Part shown: in pieces, positions 1 through 9,092 of the stretch
Layout: each line of letters begins with the position of its first letter
How positions within the stretch are numbered: the stretch's first letter is position 1
Origin: Streptomyces oceani
GTDB taxonomy: Bacteria; Actinomycetota; Actinomycetes; Streptomycetales; Streptomycetaceae
DNA length: 64,000 bases
Direction of reading: 5' to 3'
Assembly: GCF_001751245.1 (NCBI RefSeq)
Contig: NZ_LJGU01000113.1
Coordinates: 272,411-336,410, forward strand
Translations under genes and position numbers: made by a program
The notes under the pieces: generated by a model
Databases searched by the model: none
Told to the model about the DNA's origin: nothing
The model's input: only the letters and a program-made list of their open reading frames with translations

Positions 1-2129
1 GCCGACAGCGGCTGGCCGACCTTGGAGTTCTCGACGTACACGGCGAGGGCCTTGGTGCCCAGCCGCCAACCCTGCAGGTAGATCTCCTGCACGTCCTCGA
101 CGGTGCTCGTGGACGGCATGTTCACCGTCTTCGAGATGGCGCCGGACAGGAAGGGCTGCGCGGCGGCCATCATTCGTACGTGGCCCATCGGCGAGATGGA
201 GCGCTCGCCCATGGCACAGTCGAACACCTCGTAGTGGGCCGGCCGCAGCCCGGGGGCGTCGAGCACGTTGCCGTGCTCGGAGATGTGCTCGACGATGGCC
301 TCGACCTGCTCCGGCTGGTAGCCGAGTCGCTTCAGCGCCTTGGGGACCGTGTTGTTCACGATCTGCATGGAGCCGCCACCGACCAGCTTCTTGAACTTGA
401 CCAGAGCCAGGTCCGGTTCAACGCCGGTGGTGTCGCAGTCCATCATCAGGCCGATGGTGCCGGTGGGCGCGAGCACCGAGGCCTGGGCGTTCCGGAAACC
501 GTGCTTCTTCCCCATCCGGACGACGTCCTGCCAGGCTTCCGTGGCCGCCGCCCAGACCGGCGTGTCCAGGTCGTCGACCCGCGGCGCCTCCGTGTTGGCG
601 TCGGCGTGCTGGGTCATCACCCGTTGGTGCGCGTCCGCGTTGCGGGCGTAGCCGTCGTACGGCCCCACCGCCGCCGCGAGTTCAGCGGAACGCTTGTAGG
701 AGGTGCCGGTCATCAACGACGTGACGGCGCCCGCCAGGGCACGACCGCCGTCACTGTCGTAGGCGTGGCCGGTGGCCATCAGCAGCGCACCGAGGTTGGC
801 GTAGCCGATGCCCAGCTGCCGGAAGGCACGGGTGGTGTCGCCGATCTTCTGGGTCGGGAAATCCGCGAAACAGATGGAGATGTCCATCGCGGTGATCACC
901 AGCTCGACCACCTTGGCGAAGCGCTCGGCGTCGAAGGACTGGTTTCCCTCGTCGTCGTCACGCAGGAACTTCATCAGGTTCAGCGAAGCCAGGTTGCACG
1001 AGGAGTTGTCCAGGTGCATGTACTCGCTGCACGGGTTGGAGGCAGTGATCCGGCCGGATTCCGGCGAGGTGTGCCAGCGGTTGATGATGTCGTCGTACTG
1101 GATTCCGGGATCGGCGCACGCGTGCGCGGCCTCGGCCATCTTGTGCAGCAGAGACCGGGCGTCCACCTCCTCGACGGTCTCCCCGGTCATCCGGCTGCGC
1201 AGCGGGAACTTCGCCCCGGCCTCGGCCGCCTTCATGAACTCGTCGGTAACCCGCACGGAGTTGTTGGCGTTCTGGTACTGGACGGAGGCGATGTCCTCTC
1301 CGCCCAGGTCCATGTCGAAACCGGCGTCCCGCAGGGCGCGGACCTTCTCCTCCTCCTTGACCTTGGTCTCGATGAAGGCCTCGACATCGGGGTGGTCGAC
1401 GTCCAGGACGACCATCTTCGCCGCCCTCCGGGTGGCGCCCCCCGACTTGATCGTCCCCGCCGAGGCGTCGGCCCCGCGCATGAAGGAAACCGGGCCCGAG
1501 GCGTTGCCACCGGAGGACAGCAACTCCTTGGAGGATCGGATTCGGGAGAGGTTCAGACCCGCACCGGATCCGCCCTTGAAGATCATCCCCTCTTCCTTGT
1601 ACCAGTCGAGGATCGACTCCATGGAGTCGTCCACAGACAGGATGAAGCACGCGCTCACCTGCTGCGGTTGTTGCGTCCCCACGTTGAACCACACCGGGGA
1701 GTTGAACGCGAAGATCTGGTGCAGCACGGCGTAGGCCAGTTCGTGCTCGAAGACCTCGGCATCCTCCTGGGAGGCGAAGTAACCATTCTGCTCACCCGCC
1801 GCGCGGTAGCTGCGCACGACGCGGTCGATGAGCTGCTTCAGGCTCTTCTCGCGCTGCGGGGTGCCCACCGCGCCACGGAAGTACTTGCTGGTAACGATAT
1901 TGACCGCGTTCACCGACCAGAAGTCGGGGAACTCGACGCCGCGCTGCTCGAAATTCACCGAGCCGTCACGCCAGTTGGTCATGACGACGTCCCGGCGCAC
2001 CCACGTCACCTCGTCGTACGGGTGCACGCCGGGGGTGGTGTGAACGCGCTCGATGCGCAGCCCCTTGCTCGCCTTACCGCCGCCCTTCGCGCGGGAGCCG
2101 CGTGCCGGGCCGCTCGTCGTCTCTGTCAT
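1..2129 (-). CDS. nrdJ: Vitamin B12-dependent ribonucleoside-diphosphate reductase (class II), 3' part missing
   Basis: Adenosylcobalamin-dependent reductase making deoxyribonucleotides from ribonucleotides in the cytoplasm, independent of oxygen. The reading frame opens with ATG at 2129 (MTETTSGPARGS) and runs off the left edge after about 709 codons; class II enzymes of this type are roughly 950 residues, so the C-terminal quarter is outside. Visible family signatures are FNSPVWFNVG, the phosphate-binding stretch ASGPVSFMRGADASAG, and the catalytic-region NPCSEYMHLDNSSCNLASLN. It lies 114 bp downstream of nrdR on the same strand, the arrangement expected for an nrdRJ operon controlled by NrdR from the sites upstream of nrdR. 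No cobalamin riboswitch is evident in front of it. Identity is very secure. Confidence 0.96.
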   Translation of the reverse strand, partial: MTETTSGPARGSRAKGGGKASKGLRIERVHTTPGVHPYDEVTWVRRDVVMTNWRDGSVNFEQRGVEFPDFWSVNAVNIVTSKYFRGAVGTPQREKSLKQLIDRVVRSYRAAGEQNGYFASQEDAEVFEHELAYAVLHQIFAFNSPVWFNVGTQQPQQVSACFILSVDDSMESILDWYKEEGMIFKGGSGAGLNLSRIRSSKELLSSGGNASGPVSFMRGADASAGTIKSGGATRRAAKMVVLDVDHPDVEAFIETKVKEEEKVRALRDAGFDMDLGGEDIASVQYQNANNSVRVTDEFMKAAEAGAKFPLRSRMTGETVEEVDARSLLHKMAEAAHACADPGIQYDDIINRWHTSPESGRITASNPCSEYMHLDNSSCNLASLNLMKFLRDDDEGNQSFDAERFAKVVELVITAMDISICFADFPTQKIGDTTRAFRQLGIGYANLGALLMATGHAYDSDGGRALAGAVTSLMTGTSYKRSAELAAAVGPYDGYARNADAHQRVMTQHADANTEAPRVDDLDTPVWAAATEAWQDVVRMGKKHGFRNAQASVLAPTGTIGLMMDCDTTGVEPDLALVKFKKLVGGGSMQIVNNTVPKALKRLGYQPEQVEAIVEHISEHGNVLDAPGLRPAHYEVFDCAMGERSISPMGHVRMMAAAQPFLSGAISKTVNMPSTSTVEDVQEIYLQGWRLGTKALAVYVENSKVGQPLS

Positions 2130-2243
2130 TCCGCCTCCTGTACGGGCATAACGCCCCGATGTGCCCCGAATCTTCCACGGAGCACGGTGTCTATCTCCTG
2201 TTCGGGACACCGAAGTGGCCCGCGTCACTCTCCAGCGAGCCGC

Positions 2244-2771
2244 TCAGTCGCTGGCCGGTTGTGACCCCGGGACCTGCGTCTCGGCCGCCTCCTCGACGGT
2301 GTTCGCCCCGTCCACACGGGCGGGCGGCCCCGCGGCACGAAGTTCCGCTATCGCCTCCTCGAAGTCGCCCAGCGACTCGAAGGCCCGGTACACGGACGCG
2401 AATCGCAAGAAGGCGACCAGATCGAGGTCCTGCAACGGACCGAGTATCGCGAGCCCGACATCGTGTGTGGACAACTCGGCACTGCCGGTAGCCCGGACAG
2501 CTTCCTCGACCCGCTGACCGAGTTGCGCCAGGGCGTCCTCCGTGACCGGGCGCCCCTGACAGGCCTTGCGCACTCCGGCGATCACCTTGTCCCGACTGAA
2601 GGGCTCGGTGACGCCACTGCGCTTGATCACTGTCAGCGACGCGCTCTCCACCGTGGTGAACCGACGGGAACAGTCGGGGCACTGACGGCGGCGGCGAATC
2701 GCGGTCCCGTCATCGGTCGTGCGACTGTCGACGACGCGACTGTCGGAGTGCCGACAGAAGGGACAGTGCAT
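2244..2771 (-). CDS. nrdR: Transcriptional repressor NrdR
   Basis: 175-residue ATP/dATP-sensing repressor of ribonucleotide reductase genes. The N-terminus has the zinc ribbon [10 protein letters not shown]...[13 protein letters not shown] with its two CxxC pairs, followed by the ATP-cone domain starting near [17 protein letters not shown] chose the ATG at 2771 because the protein family begins exactly at MxCPFC; a longer frame opening at 2861 has no family support. It is the first gene of a minus-strand pair with nrdJ and divergent from lexA across 460 bp that contain a matched pair of dyad sites fitting NrdR boxes, so autoregulation is likely. Confidence 0.96.
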   Translation of the reverse strand: MHCPFCRHSDSRVVDSRTTDDGTAIRRRRQCPDCSRRFTTVESASLTVIKRSGVTEPFSRDKVIAGVRKACQGRPVTEDALAQLGQRVEEAVRATGSAELSTHDVGLAILGPLQDLDLVAFLRFASVYRAFESLGDFEEAIAELRAAGPPARVDGANTVEEAAETQVPGSQPASD

Positions 2772-2892
2772 GGCGCCCTCCATCCCGTTTCGCGCTTTCG
2801 CGTACACGACTGACCACGCCTCGGGGCCGCGGAAACGGCCCTCGCAGGCACCCACCAGCATAGCCGCAATCCTGCCGCCGATCGCAGCCGGA

Positions 2893-2939
2893 CCACAACT
2901 TGTGGGTGGGCGGGATCCATCTAACCACTAGATCTGGTG
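2893..2939. promoter_or_regulatory. nrdR: Putative paired NrdR boxes
   Basis: Two dyads: CCACAA-C-TTGTGG at 2893-2905 and CACTAGATCTGGTG at 2926-2939 (one mismatched pair). Their centres are about 33 bp apart, close to three helical turns. NrdR family operators are typically two imperfect 16-bp palindromes on the same helix face spaced by whole turns upstream of the regulated reductase gene. The sites are 120-170 bp upstream of the nrdR ATG. The assignment is inferred from position, spacing and symmetry. Confidence 0.55.
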
Positions 2940-3153
2940 TTGACCCTACGGGGGGTGGCAACACTGCGTGTCGCTGTCGACAGCCGCATCGAGGCTACGT
3001 GAGCGGCATCCGGGCCAGCACGCCCCGGCGTGGTCCGCGACACCGCCAGCCCTCGAACAGGACGGGCGGGCGAACGGCAGGACGGGCCGACGAGTGCCAT
3101 CAGCTCCTACACCATGCACGCCCAGGCAAGGCAGCGGAATCCGGAATTTTCAC

Positions 3154-3195
3154 TCGAACGTGTGTTTGGCGCAACCTTTCGAAACCAACTACCGT
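3154..3195 (+). promoter_or_regulatory. lexA: lexA promoter with SOS (LexA) box
   Basis: TCGAAC-GTGT-GTTTGG at 3154-3169 matches the actinobacterial/Gram-positive SOS operator (TCGAAC N4 GTTYGR). A -35-like TTGGCG (3166-3171) overlaps it and a -10-like TACCGT (3190-3195) follows after 18 bp, placing LexA on its own promoter. The lexA GTG is 36 bp further on. Confidence 0.8.
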
Positions 3196-3231
3196 TGTCT
3201 AACCAGGGACAACCGCTTGAAAGGGGCTGAC

Positions 3232-4026
3232 GTGACCACCAGCGCAGACAGCGTCACCATCGCCACCCAGGACCGCTCCGCGCCCGCGCTGAGCGAAGCA
3301 CAGGCCCTGGTGGACGAGACCGCGGACACCGCTGAGGACGGACCACCGGCGGTGCGGACGCTGCCCGGGCGCCCTCCCGGCATCCGCGCGGACAGCTCCG
3401 GGCTGACCGACCGACAGCGTCGCGTCATCGAAGTCATCCGGGACTCCGTGCAGCGCCGTGGATACCCGCCGTCCATGCGGGAGATCGGTCAGGCCGTGGG
3501 GCTCTCCAGCACCTCCTCCGTGGCGCACCAACTGATGGCCCTGGAGCGGAAGGGTTTCCTGCGCCGTGACCCGCACCGACCGCGCGCATACGAGGTGCGG
3601 GGTTCCGACACCCCCAGCACGCCCGCCACCACGGACACCGCCGGGAAGCCCTCGGCTTCGTACGTGCCGCTGGTCGGTCAAATCGCGGCCGGCGGGCCGA
3701 TCCTGGCTGAGGAGTCGGTGGAGGACGTCTTCCCCCTCCCCCGGCAACTGGTCGGTGACGGCGAACTCTTCGTGCTCAAGGTCGTCGGTGACTCCATGAT
3801 CAACGCAGCGATCTGCGACGGTGACTGGGTCACGGTGCGGCGCCAACCGGTCGCGGAGAACGGCGACATCGTGGCGGCGATGCTGGACGGTGAAGCCACC
3901 GTCAAGCGCTTCAAACGGGAGGACGGACACGTGTGGCTGCTGCCGCACAACACCACGTATCAGCCCATCCCTGGGGACGACGCGACGATTCTCGGCAAGG
4001 TGGTGGCCGTCCTGCGCCGTGTGTGA
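3232..4026 (+). CDS. lexA: SOS repressor LexA
   Basis: 264-residue repressor-protease of the DNA damage response. The winged helix region is [38 protein letters not shown]. The self-cleavage site is the Ala-Gly in [10 protein letters not shown], and the Ser/Lys dyad is visible as VGDSMI and [10 protein letters not shown]. Start: GTG at 3232 preceded by GAAAGGGG at good distance; the frame is open farther upstream (to 2968) but that part overlaps the promoter and SOS box. About 45 residues precede the HTH, an N-terminal extension usual in Streptomyces. Autoregulation is implied by the SOS box just upstream. RecA, its co-protease, is encoded in the same window. Confidence 0.97.
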   Translation: MTTSADSVTIATQDRSAPALSEAQALVDETADTAEDGPPAVRTLPGRPPGIRADSSGLTDRQRRVIEVIRDSVQRRGYPPSMREIGQAVGLSSTSSVAHQLMALERKGFLRRDPHRPRAYEVRGSDTPSTPATTDTAGKPSASYVPLVGQIAAGGPILAEESVEDVFPLPRQLVGDGELFVLKVVGDSMINAAICDGDWVTVRRQPVAENGDIVAAMLDGEATVKRFKREDGHVWLLPHNTTYQPIPGDDATILGKVVAVLRRV

Positions 4027-4070
4027 CCGCGAGGGCCAGCACACCGACGGGGTGTTGCCGGGAGGGTATG

Positions 4071-4099
4071 GCCCTGGGACAGCGGGACTGTTCCAGGGC
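4071..4099. terminator. Bidirectional terminator between lexA and the dinG-like gene
   Basis: GCCCTGGGA and TTCCAGGGC form a 9-bp stem (one G-T pair) with an 11-nt loop, lying between two convergent genes. There is no T-run, as is common for Streptomyces terminators. Confidence 0.55.
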
Positions 4100-4164
4100 C
4101 TGGCTGCACGCGGGCACCCAGGAAAGAGCCGCCGGCGCGAAACGGCCGCTGGAAGGGTTCAGAA

Positions 4165-6162
4165 TCACGCGCCGGCCTCCTCGGCCTGCACCGCTGCGGC
4201 GTTGATCGAAGCCAGGGAGCGACGCACCTGAGAAGCGTTCGACGTGTACCAGAAGTCCGGCATCGAGGCACGTAGGAAGCCGCCGTACCGCGCCCGTTCA
4301 AGTCGGGGGTCGAGCACGGCCACCACGCCACGGTCTCCGGCCGCACGCACCAGTCGACCCGCTCCCTGCGCCATCAACAGCGCGGCGTGCGAGGCGGCCA
4401 CGGCCATGAAGCCGTTCCCACCCCCCTCCTCCACGGCCTTCTGGCGGGCGCTCATCAGGGGGTCGTCGGGGCGAGGGAAGGGAATCCGGTCCATCACCAC
4501 CAACTGGCAGCTGCTACCAGGCACGTCCACTCCCTGCCAGAGGGACAAGGTCCCGAAGAGGCATGTGCGCGGGTCCTCCGCGAACCGGCCGATCAGCTCG
4601 CCCAGGGTCTCCTCCCCCTGCAGCAGAATCGGCACGTCCAATCGCTCGCGCAGCTCGTCCGCGGCGGTCTGCGCGGCACGCATGGAGGAGAAGAGCCCCA
4701 GCGTGCGCCCGCCAGCGGCTTCGACCAACTCGGCGAGCTCCGTCAGCATGTCCGTACGAGCCATGTCCCGGCCTGGTGGCGAGAGATGCTTGGCGACGTA
4801 CAGAATCGCCTGCTTGCGGTAGTCGAACGGGGAGCCGGCGTCCAGGCTGCTCCACTCCGGCCAGTCCACCGCGTCCGATGTGTCCGCGGTGTCCCGGCTC
4901 TCCGGCCCGAGGCCGAGCGAGGCACCGACGGCGTTGAAATCCCCACCGAGCTTCAGCGTCGCCGAGGTCAACACGACGGATCTGTCCGCGAAGAGCTTCT
5001 CCCGCAACAGTCCCGCGACCGACAACGGTGCGATCCGCAGGGAGGCGCCGAAACGGTCATGACGCTCGTACCAGACCACGTCGTATTCCGAGCCCTGCAC
5101 GACACGCTCGGCCACCTCCAGGACGTTCTCCATGCCGCCCACGGCCTGCTTCCGGACCGCGTCCTCGTCCTCCACGGACTTGTCCCGGGTGCCGGACAGC
5201 GCCGCCAGGCACGCGCGGGCGGCGTCGCGAAGAGCCATGAGGGCGTACCCGAGATCCTCGGGTAGCGCTTCCAGCCGCCCGGGCTGTGCCAGCTCCATCA
5301 GCCGTTCGAAGGTCTCCGCGGCGGTGTGCAGTTGATCAACCGTCTTCTCGTCGACCAGCTTCGCCACTCTGCGCACCACCCGCTGCACACCACCGGGCGT
5401 CAGCTCCCCCGTGGCCATGCCGGTGACCCGGGACACCAGCTCGTGTGCCTCGTCCACGATCAGGGCGTCATGTGCCGGCAGCACCGGCGCACCCTCGATG
5501 GCGTCGATGGCGAGCAGGGCGTGGTTGGTCACCACGACATCCGCCAGCTTGGCACGCTCCCGAGCCCCCTCGGCGAAGCACTCGGCGCCGTACGCACAGC
5601 GGGACGCCCCCAGGCACTCCCGCGCGGACACCGAGACCTGGGACCAGGCCCGGTCGGAGACGCCGGGACGCAGGTCGTCCCGATCCCCGGTCTCCGTCTC
5701 ATCGGACCAGTCACGCAACCGCAGCAGGTCCTTGCCCAGCTTGCTGGTGGGTGCCGCGGCCTCGAAGGGGTCGAAGAGGCCGTCCTCTTCCTCCTGCGGC
5801 ACGCCCTCGTGCAGCCGGTGCAGGCAGAGATAGTTGGATCTCCCCTTCAGCATGGCGAACTGCGCGGCCCGCCCCAGCTGCGGACGCAGCGCCTCGACCA
5901 TACGCGGCAGGTCACGCTCCACCAACTGGCGCTGCAGCGCGAGCGTGGCCGTCGCGACGACCGCCCGCTCACCGTGTGCCAGCACGGGCACGAGGTATCC
6001 GAGCGACTTCCCGGTGCCGGTGCCGGCCTGGATGAGCAGATGGGTGCCGTCCTCGACGGCCTGGGCAACGGCTTCCGCCATGGCCACCTGGCCAGGGCGT
6101 TCCACACCGCCGACCGCGGTGACGGCGGCGTGCAGGAGGTCAGTGAGGTCAGGCTTGGTCAT
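4165..6162 (-). CDS. DinG/XPD-type ATP-dependent DNA helicase
   Basis: 665-residue superfamily 2 helicase of the DinG/YoaA iron-sulfur group, expected to unwind 5'-overhang or R-loop structures during repair. Walker A is AGTGTGKS, the DEAH box is IVDEAHE, and between them are four cysteines (YLCLHRL; ECLGASRC; AYGAEC) in the spacing of the XPD-family 4Fe-4S domain. The C-terminal helicase motifs include LFGTLSLWQGVDVPG and QGAGRLVR. I prefer ATG 6162 (MTKPDLTDLLHAA); a GTG at 6171 is possible and adds three residues. It converges on lexA and, despite the DinG name, no SOS box is visible in front of it. Confidence 0.9.
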   Translation of the reverse strand: MTKPDLTDLLHAAVTAVGGVERPGQVAMAEAVAQAVEDGTHLLIQAGTGTGKSLGYLVPVLAHGERAVVATATLALQRQLVERDLPRMVEALRPQLGRAAQFAMLKGRSNYLCLHRLHEGVPQEEEDGLFDPFEAAAPTSKLGKDLLRLRDWSDETETGDRDDLRPGVSDRAWSQVSVSARECLGASRCAYGAECFAEGARERAKLADVVVTNHALLAIDAIEGAPVLPAHDALIVDEAHELVSRVTGMATGELTPGGVQRVVRRVAKLVDEKTVDQLHTAAETFERLMELAQPGRLEALPEDLGYALMALRDAARACLAALSGTRDKSVEDEDAVRKQAVGGMENVLEVAERVVQGSEYDVVWYERHDRFGASLRIAPLSVAGLLREKLFADRSVVLTSATLKLGGDFNAVGASLGLGPESRDTADTSDAVDWPEWSSLDAGSPFDYRKQAILYVAKHLSPPGRDMARTDMLTELAELVEAAGGRTLGLFSSMRAAQTAADELRERLDVPILLQGEETLGELIGRFAEDPRTCLFGTLSLWQGVDVPGSSCQLVVMDRIPFPRPDDPLMSARQKAVEEGGGNGFMAVAASHAALLMAQGAGRLVRAAGDRGVVAVLDPRLERARYGGFLRASMPDFWYTSNASQVRRSLASINAAAVQAEEAGA

Positions 6163-6341
6163 AGCGTGCACAGCCTACGTGTCGGCACTGACATCGGCTC
6201 CCGGGTTCCGGTCCGTGACCTCTCCACTCCAGTCCGCGACCCGCCCGGCCACTCGTGAGACTCGGTCCCCGTCGACAGGTTGGCGCGAGGGCCGGGCGAT
6301 CGAAGCACCTCCCACGTACGGCCGGCGCGTCGGGAGCTCGT

Positions 6342-8123
6342 TCAGTCGGCCGCCAGCGGGTTGGCCACGGTGCCGTGCACGGCGGCGTGCGGACGCTGCG
6401 AGCGGTCCCGATAGCCGTCCAGATACAACCGGTTACGGTTGAGACAGAGACGCTCAATACGCGGCGTGTGCATGTCGAACAGAGCGAACCGTTCCTTCAG
6501 CTCCGGGAACCTCTCGTGGTACCGCAGGACCTCCGCACGTACCAACCTCCAGAAATCCGCCTCCGGGACACCGAGTTGACTCTCACACAGGGGTGCCAGA
6601 TACCGGAAGACCCCGACGAGGAGTCCAGAGTGGATGAACTGCGGGAGGAAGTCGGGCTCCTCGGTGAGCAACACGGCACGCACCAGATCAGGCATGGCGT
6701 CATGCTCGGGCAGCGGCTGCGCGCTGACGTTGACGTCGTCCACGAAGTCCTTGACGGCCAGCCGTACCGGTACGTCGTCCTGGTCGAAGACGAGGATGGC
6801 GTTCTCACCGTGCGGTGAGAAGACCGTGCCGTACTGGTAGAGGAAGTGCAGCAACGGCGGCAGCAACGCGTTGAACAGCCGACGCAGCCAGACGGTGGCA
6901 CGCAGCCCGCTGCGACGCACCAGCTCCGCGGTGAACGAACGCCCCGCCCCGTCCGTCTGCAGCAGCGCGGCGAGGGTGCGGGCCCGCTCGTCCTGGTCCA
7001 GCCGGGTACTCAGGGGCTCACGCCAGATGCACCCGAGCAGTTCGCGATACTGGTACGGCACGTCGGGCAGCACGTCGTACGCCGGGTGTGCCACGGCCAC
7101 CGAGGCCACCTCGCCGAGCAGGATCACCCGGCACTCGTCCCGCAGGAAGGCGTCCCCGTCCCGCAGCCCCTGCACCCAGGAGGTCACCGCCGGCGCGGCG
7201 ACGGTCCGTTCGGTGGGAAGCCCGCGCCAGACGAGAGTGTTGAGGATCGACAACGGAAGCTTGACGGTGTGTCGGTCGGGACGGCTGACGTTGAGGAACG
7301 TACGGACGGACTGCTGTGCCCGTCGCAGATCCTCGTCCTCCCCCAGCGGTACGATCCGGCCGGCGGCGATCTCCCGCGCGAACAACGGGACGATCGTCTC
7401 CTCCCACTGCCAGGGATGGACGGGCAGCAGCAGATACCGCTCCGCCGCGAGACCACGCTCCCGTAGTAAGGAGTCGAACCGCTGGCGGAGGTCGACCGAC
7501 AGCTCCCCGGCGTACAACTGCTCCGGCTCGGCCAGCGGGCCAGCGCCACGGTACGTCGCCAGATCACGGTGCACGGCGATCCAGGGCAGCGGGTGGCTCT
7601 CCCGGGCCTCGGGCGACCAGCGGGCCACGTCGGCGTCGGAGAAGCCGAGTCGGCCCTTGTTCGCGACAAGCCACGGGTGGCCGGTCTGGTGGCCCTCCAG
7701 TTCGGCGTAGTCGAGGTCGGCGAGCGTGTACACGTCCGGGGTCGTGTGACTCATCCGGGCGTCAGCCGTCAACGTGGCGGTGACCTCCCGGATCAGGTGT
7801 CCCGTGGTGTCCCCGCTCAGACCCAGGAGAGCGGGCCCGGCGACGGTGAGGAAGTGGATCGGGTCGCTGTCCGGTGTCACGGATTCCGGTTCGACGCGCC
7901 AGTGGCCGTACGTGCCCCTGCGAGCCCGGAATCGAAGCGTCAGCTCGGGAGAGACCCGCAGTCGGTAGCCGTCCGGTTCCGCCGGCCCCACTGGGCGTGG
8001 CTGGATGATCTCCTCATAGGCGAACTCAGCGAGCATCTTGGCCAGTAGCCGTGCTGCGGCACGGTCCCAAGCTTCGCTGTCCAGTCCGGCGGGCGGCTGC
8101 GGAACCGTATGATGCTCGGGCAT
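6342..8123 (-). CDS. IucA/IucC family NIS siderophore synthetase (DesD-like, distal copy)
   Basis: 593-residue NRPS-independent siderophore synthetase, which adenylates a carboxylate (citrate, succinyl- or acyl-hydroxamate) and condenses it with an amine or hydroxylamine. Visible signatures are the GHP nucleotide-binding turn (EGHQTGHPWLVANKGRLG), LPVHPWQWEE, TVKLPLSILNTLVWRG, the SPHGENA loop, and the C-terminal LNRNRLYLDGYRD characteristic of FhuF-like tails. Length matches DesD-type enzymes. Start: ATG 8123 behind AGAAGGAG; a longer frame to 8240 is unsupported. It is the last gene of a three-gene minus-strand set with a GNAT and a second synthetase. It is probably not the DesD of desABCD itself, since no lysine decarboxylase or N-hydroxylase is adjacent. 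Confidence 0.9.
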   Translation of the reverse strand: MPEHHTVPQPPAGLDSEAWDRAAARLLAKMLAEFAYEEIIQPRPVGPAEPDGYRLRVSPELTLRFRARRGTYGHWRVEPESVTPDSDPIHFLTVAGPALLGLSGDTTGHLIREVTATLTADARMSHTTPDVYTLADLDYAELEGHQTGHPWLVANKGRLGFSDADVARWSPEARESHPLPWIAVHRDLATYRGAGPLAEPEQLYAGELSVDLRQRFDSLLRERGLAAERYLLLPVHPWQWEETIVPLFAREIAAGRIVPLGEDEDLRRAQQSVRTFLNVSRPDRHTVKLPLSILNTLVWRGLPTERTVAAPAVTSWVQGLRDGDAFLRDECRVILLGEVASVAVAHPAYDVLPDVPYQYRELLGCIWREPLSTRLDQDERARTLAALLQTDGAGRSFTAELVRRSGLRATVWLRRLFNALLPPLLHFLYQYGTVFSPHGENAILVFDQDDVPVRLAVKDFVDDVNVSAQPLPEHDAMPDLVRAVLLTEEPDFLPQFIHSGLLVGVFRYLAPLCESQLGVPEADFWRLVRAEVLRYHERFPELKERFALFDMHTPRIERLCLNRNRLYLDGYRDRSQRPHAAVHGTVANPLAAD

Positions 8124-8149
8124 GGATCTCCTTCTCGGGGTTGGGGCCG

Positions 8150-8189
8150 GGTCCGCGGTCACGGGCCCTTGGGGTGCCCGGTGCGGACC
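8150..8189. terminator. Hairpin between the GNAT and the distal siderophore synthetase
   Basis: GGTCCGC (8150-8156) pairs with GCGGACC (8183-8189), with an inner CGGGC/GCCCG stem. It lies in the 165-bp gap inside the minus-strand cluster, so it could attenuate the third gene or mark a transcript end with an internal promoter downstream. Confidence 0.45.
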
Positions 8190-8288
8190 GGACTCTCTCA
8201 GTTGCGAGGATGGTGTGCTGGACCGCGCGTGCCCGCTCACGGTCGTACGGCCGAATCCGCGGTCGGGATCCGCCGTCAGCGCCCGCCG

Positions 8289-9071
8289 TCACGGGTCGGA
8301 CGCCGCGCGCTCGCGCACGAGCAGCGCGGCACGTTTGTCCGGCAGCCACACCTCGGCGGAGAGGTGGAACCCGGCACGGAGGAACGCGCCGACGGACGGC
8401 GCGTTCCGCACGTCCGGTTCCGCCAGCACCCGCCGGCAGTCGGGGCGCTGGTCCAGGACGAGTGCGGTGACGGCGCCCAGCAGCGTGCTGCCGACTCCCC
8501 GCCCCCGGTCCGCGCTGTCCCCGAGAAGCAGGTGAATTCCGGTGTCATGCGGACGTGCCGGGTAGTAGCGGGCCAACGGGTCGAGATCCGCTCGATAGAT
8601 CTCCCAGTAGCTCATGGGCACGCCGTCCAGCACCCCGAGACAGGGCACGCTCCGTCCGTCTCCCTCGAGTTGGGCCCGCAGGTGTGCCTCCGTCGCCCCA
8701 GCCGGGCCGGACAGGTTCCAGAACTCGTCGACCGCCGGATCGTTCATCCAACGGCTGAGCAACGGCAGGTCGCGAGTGATTCGTACCGGGACGAGTTGCA
8801 GCATTCCCGCCGCGGTGTTCGTGGCGGGCCAGCGCGCGACTGAATCGAGCAGGTCCTCTCCGGTCGGGCGAGACGGCCTGGTCCCGACTGGTCCGCCCGG
8901 TCCGGCGAGTTCGGCCGGCAGCTCGACGGCCACCGTGTCCGCGCTCCCGGACGCGGCACCCCGCTGGGCCCGGGACCCGGTGCCGGATCCCTCCGATCGA
9001 CCCGCAACGGAGTCGCCCGGCGGCCCGGTTGGAGCGGCGGGCGGCGGATTCTGCGCCTTCCGAGGGTGCAT
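8289..9071 (-). CDS. GNAT N-acyltransferase of siderophore type (AlcB/IucB/RhbD-like)
   Basis: 260-residue acyltransferase predicted to acylate an N-hydroxyl-diamine before condensation by the neighbouring synthetases. The C-terminal 170 residues carry the family pattern: ARWMNDPAVDEFW-like opening (LSRWMNDPAVDEFWNLSG), GVPMSYWEIYRAD, HLLLGDSADRGRGVGSTLL (acetyl-CoA P-loop) and ERRVLAEPDVRN-type ending (CRRVLAEPDVRNAPSV). The first ~88 residues are Pro/Gly/Ser-rich low complexity and not part of the fold, longer than usual. Start ATG 9071 has AGGAAG upstream; an internal Met (MLQLVPVR) could also start the catalytic domain. Only 21 bp separate it from the upstream synthetase, so the two are likely cotranscribed. 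Confidence 0.85.
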   Translation of the reverse strand: MHPRKAQNPPPAAPTGPPGDSVAGRSEGSGTGSRAQRGAASGSADTVAVELPAELAGPGGPVGTRPSRPTGEDLLDSVARWPATNTAAGMLQLVPVRITRDLPLLSRWMNDPAVDEFWNLSGPAGATEAHLRAQLEGDGRSVPCLGVLDGVPMSYWEIYRADLDPLARYYPARPHDTGIHLLLGDSADRGRGVGSTLLGAVTALVLDQRPDCRRVLAEPDVRNAPSVGAFLRAGFHLSAEVWLPDKRAALLVRERAASDP

Positions 9072-9092
9072 GGCGAGGCTTCCTGTCCCCGC

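Larger units (their letters stand above)
2772..3231. other. Divergent nrdR/lexA control region
   Basis: 460 bp without a credible gene. It carries the putative paired NrdR boxes (2893-2939) serving the leftward nrdRJ operon and the SOS box/promoter (3154-3195) serving rightward lexA. Open frames crossing this region do not resemble proteins. Confidence 0.7.

Noticed and set aside
2130..2243. Cobalamin riboswitch for nrdJ
   Set aside because: The 114-bp nrdR-nrdJ gap is too short and lacks a recognisable B12-box; in Streptomyces the riboswitch is associated with the class I nrdAB genes instead.
180..2264. 694-codon plus-strand frame at the left edge
   Set aside because: It is antisense to nrdJ and is an artefact of high third-position GC; the minus-strand translation is unmistakably ribonucleotide reductase.
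6163..6341. SOS box in front of the DinG-type helicase
   Set aside because: No TCGAAC N4 GTTYG-like element is present, so damage induction of this gene is not supported by sequence.
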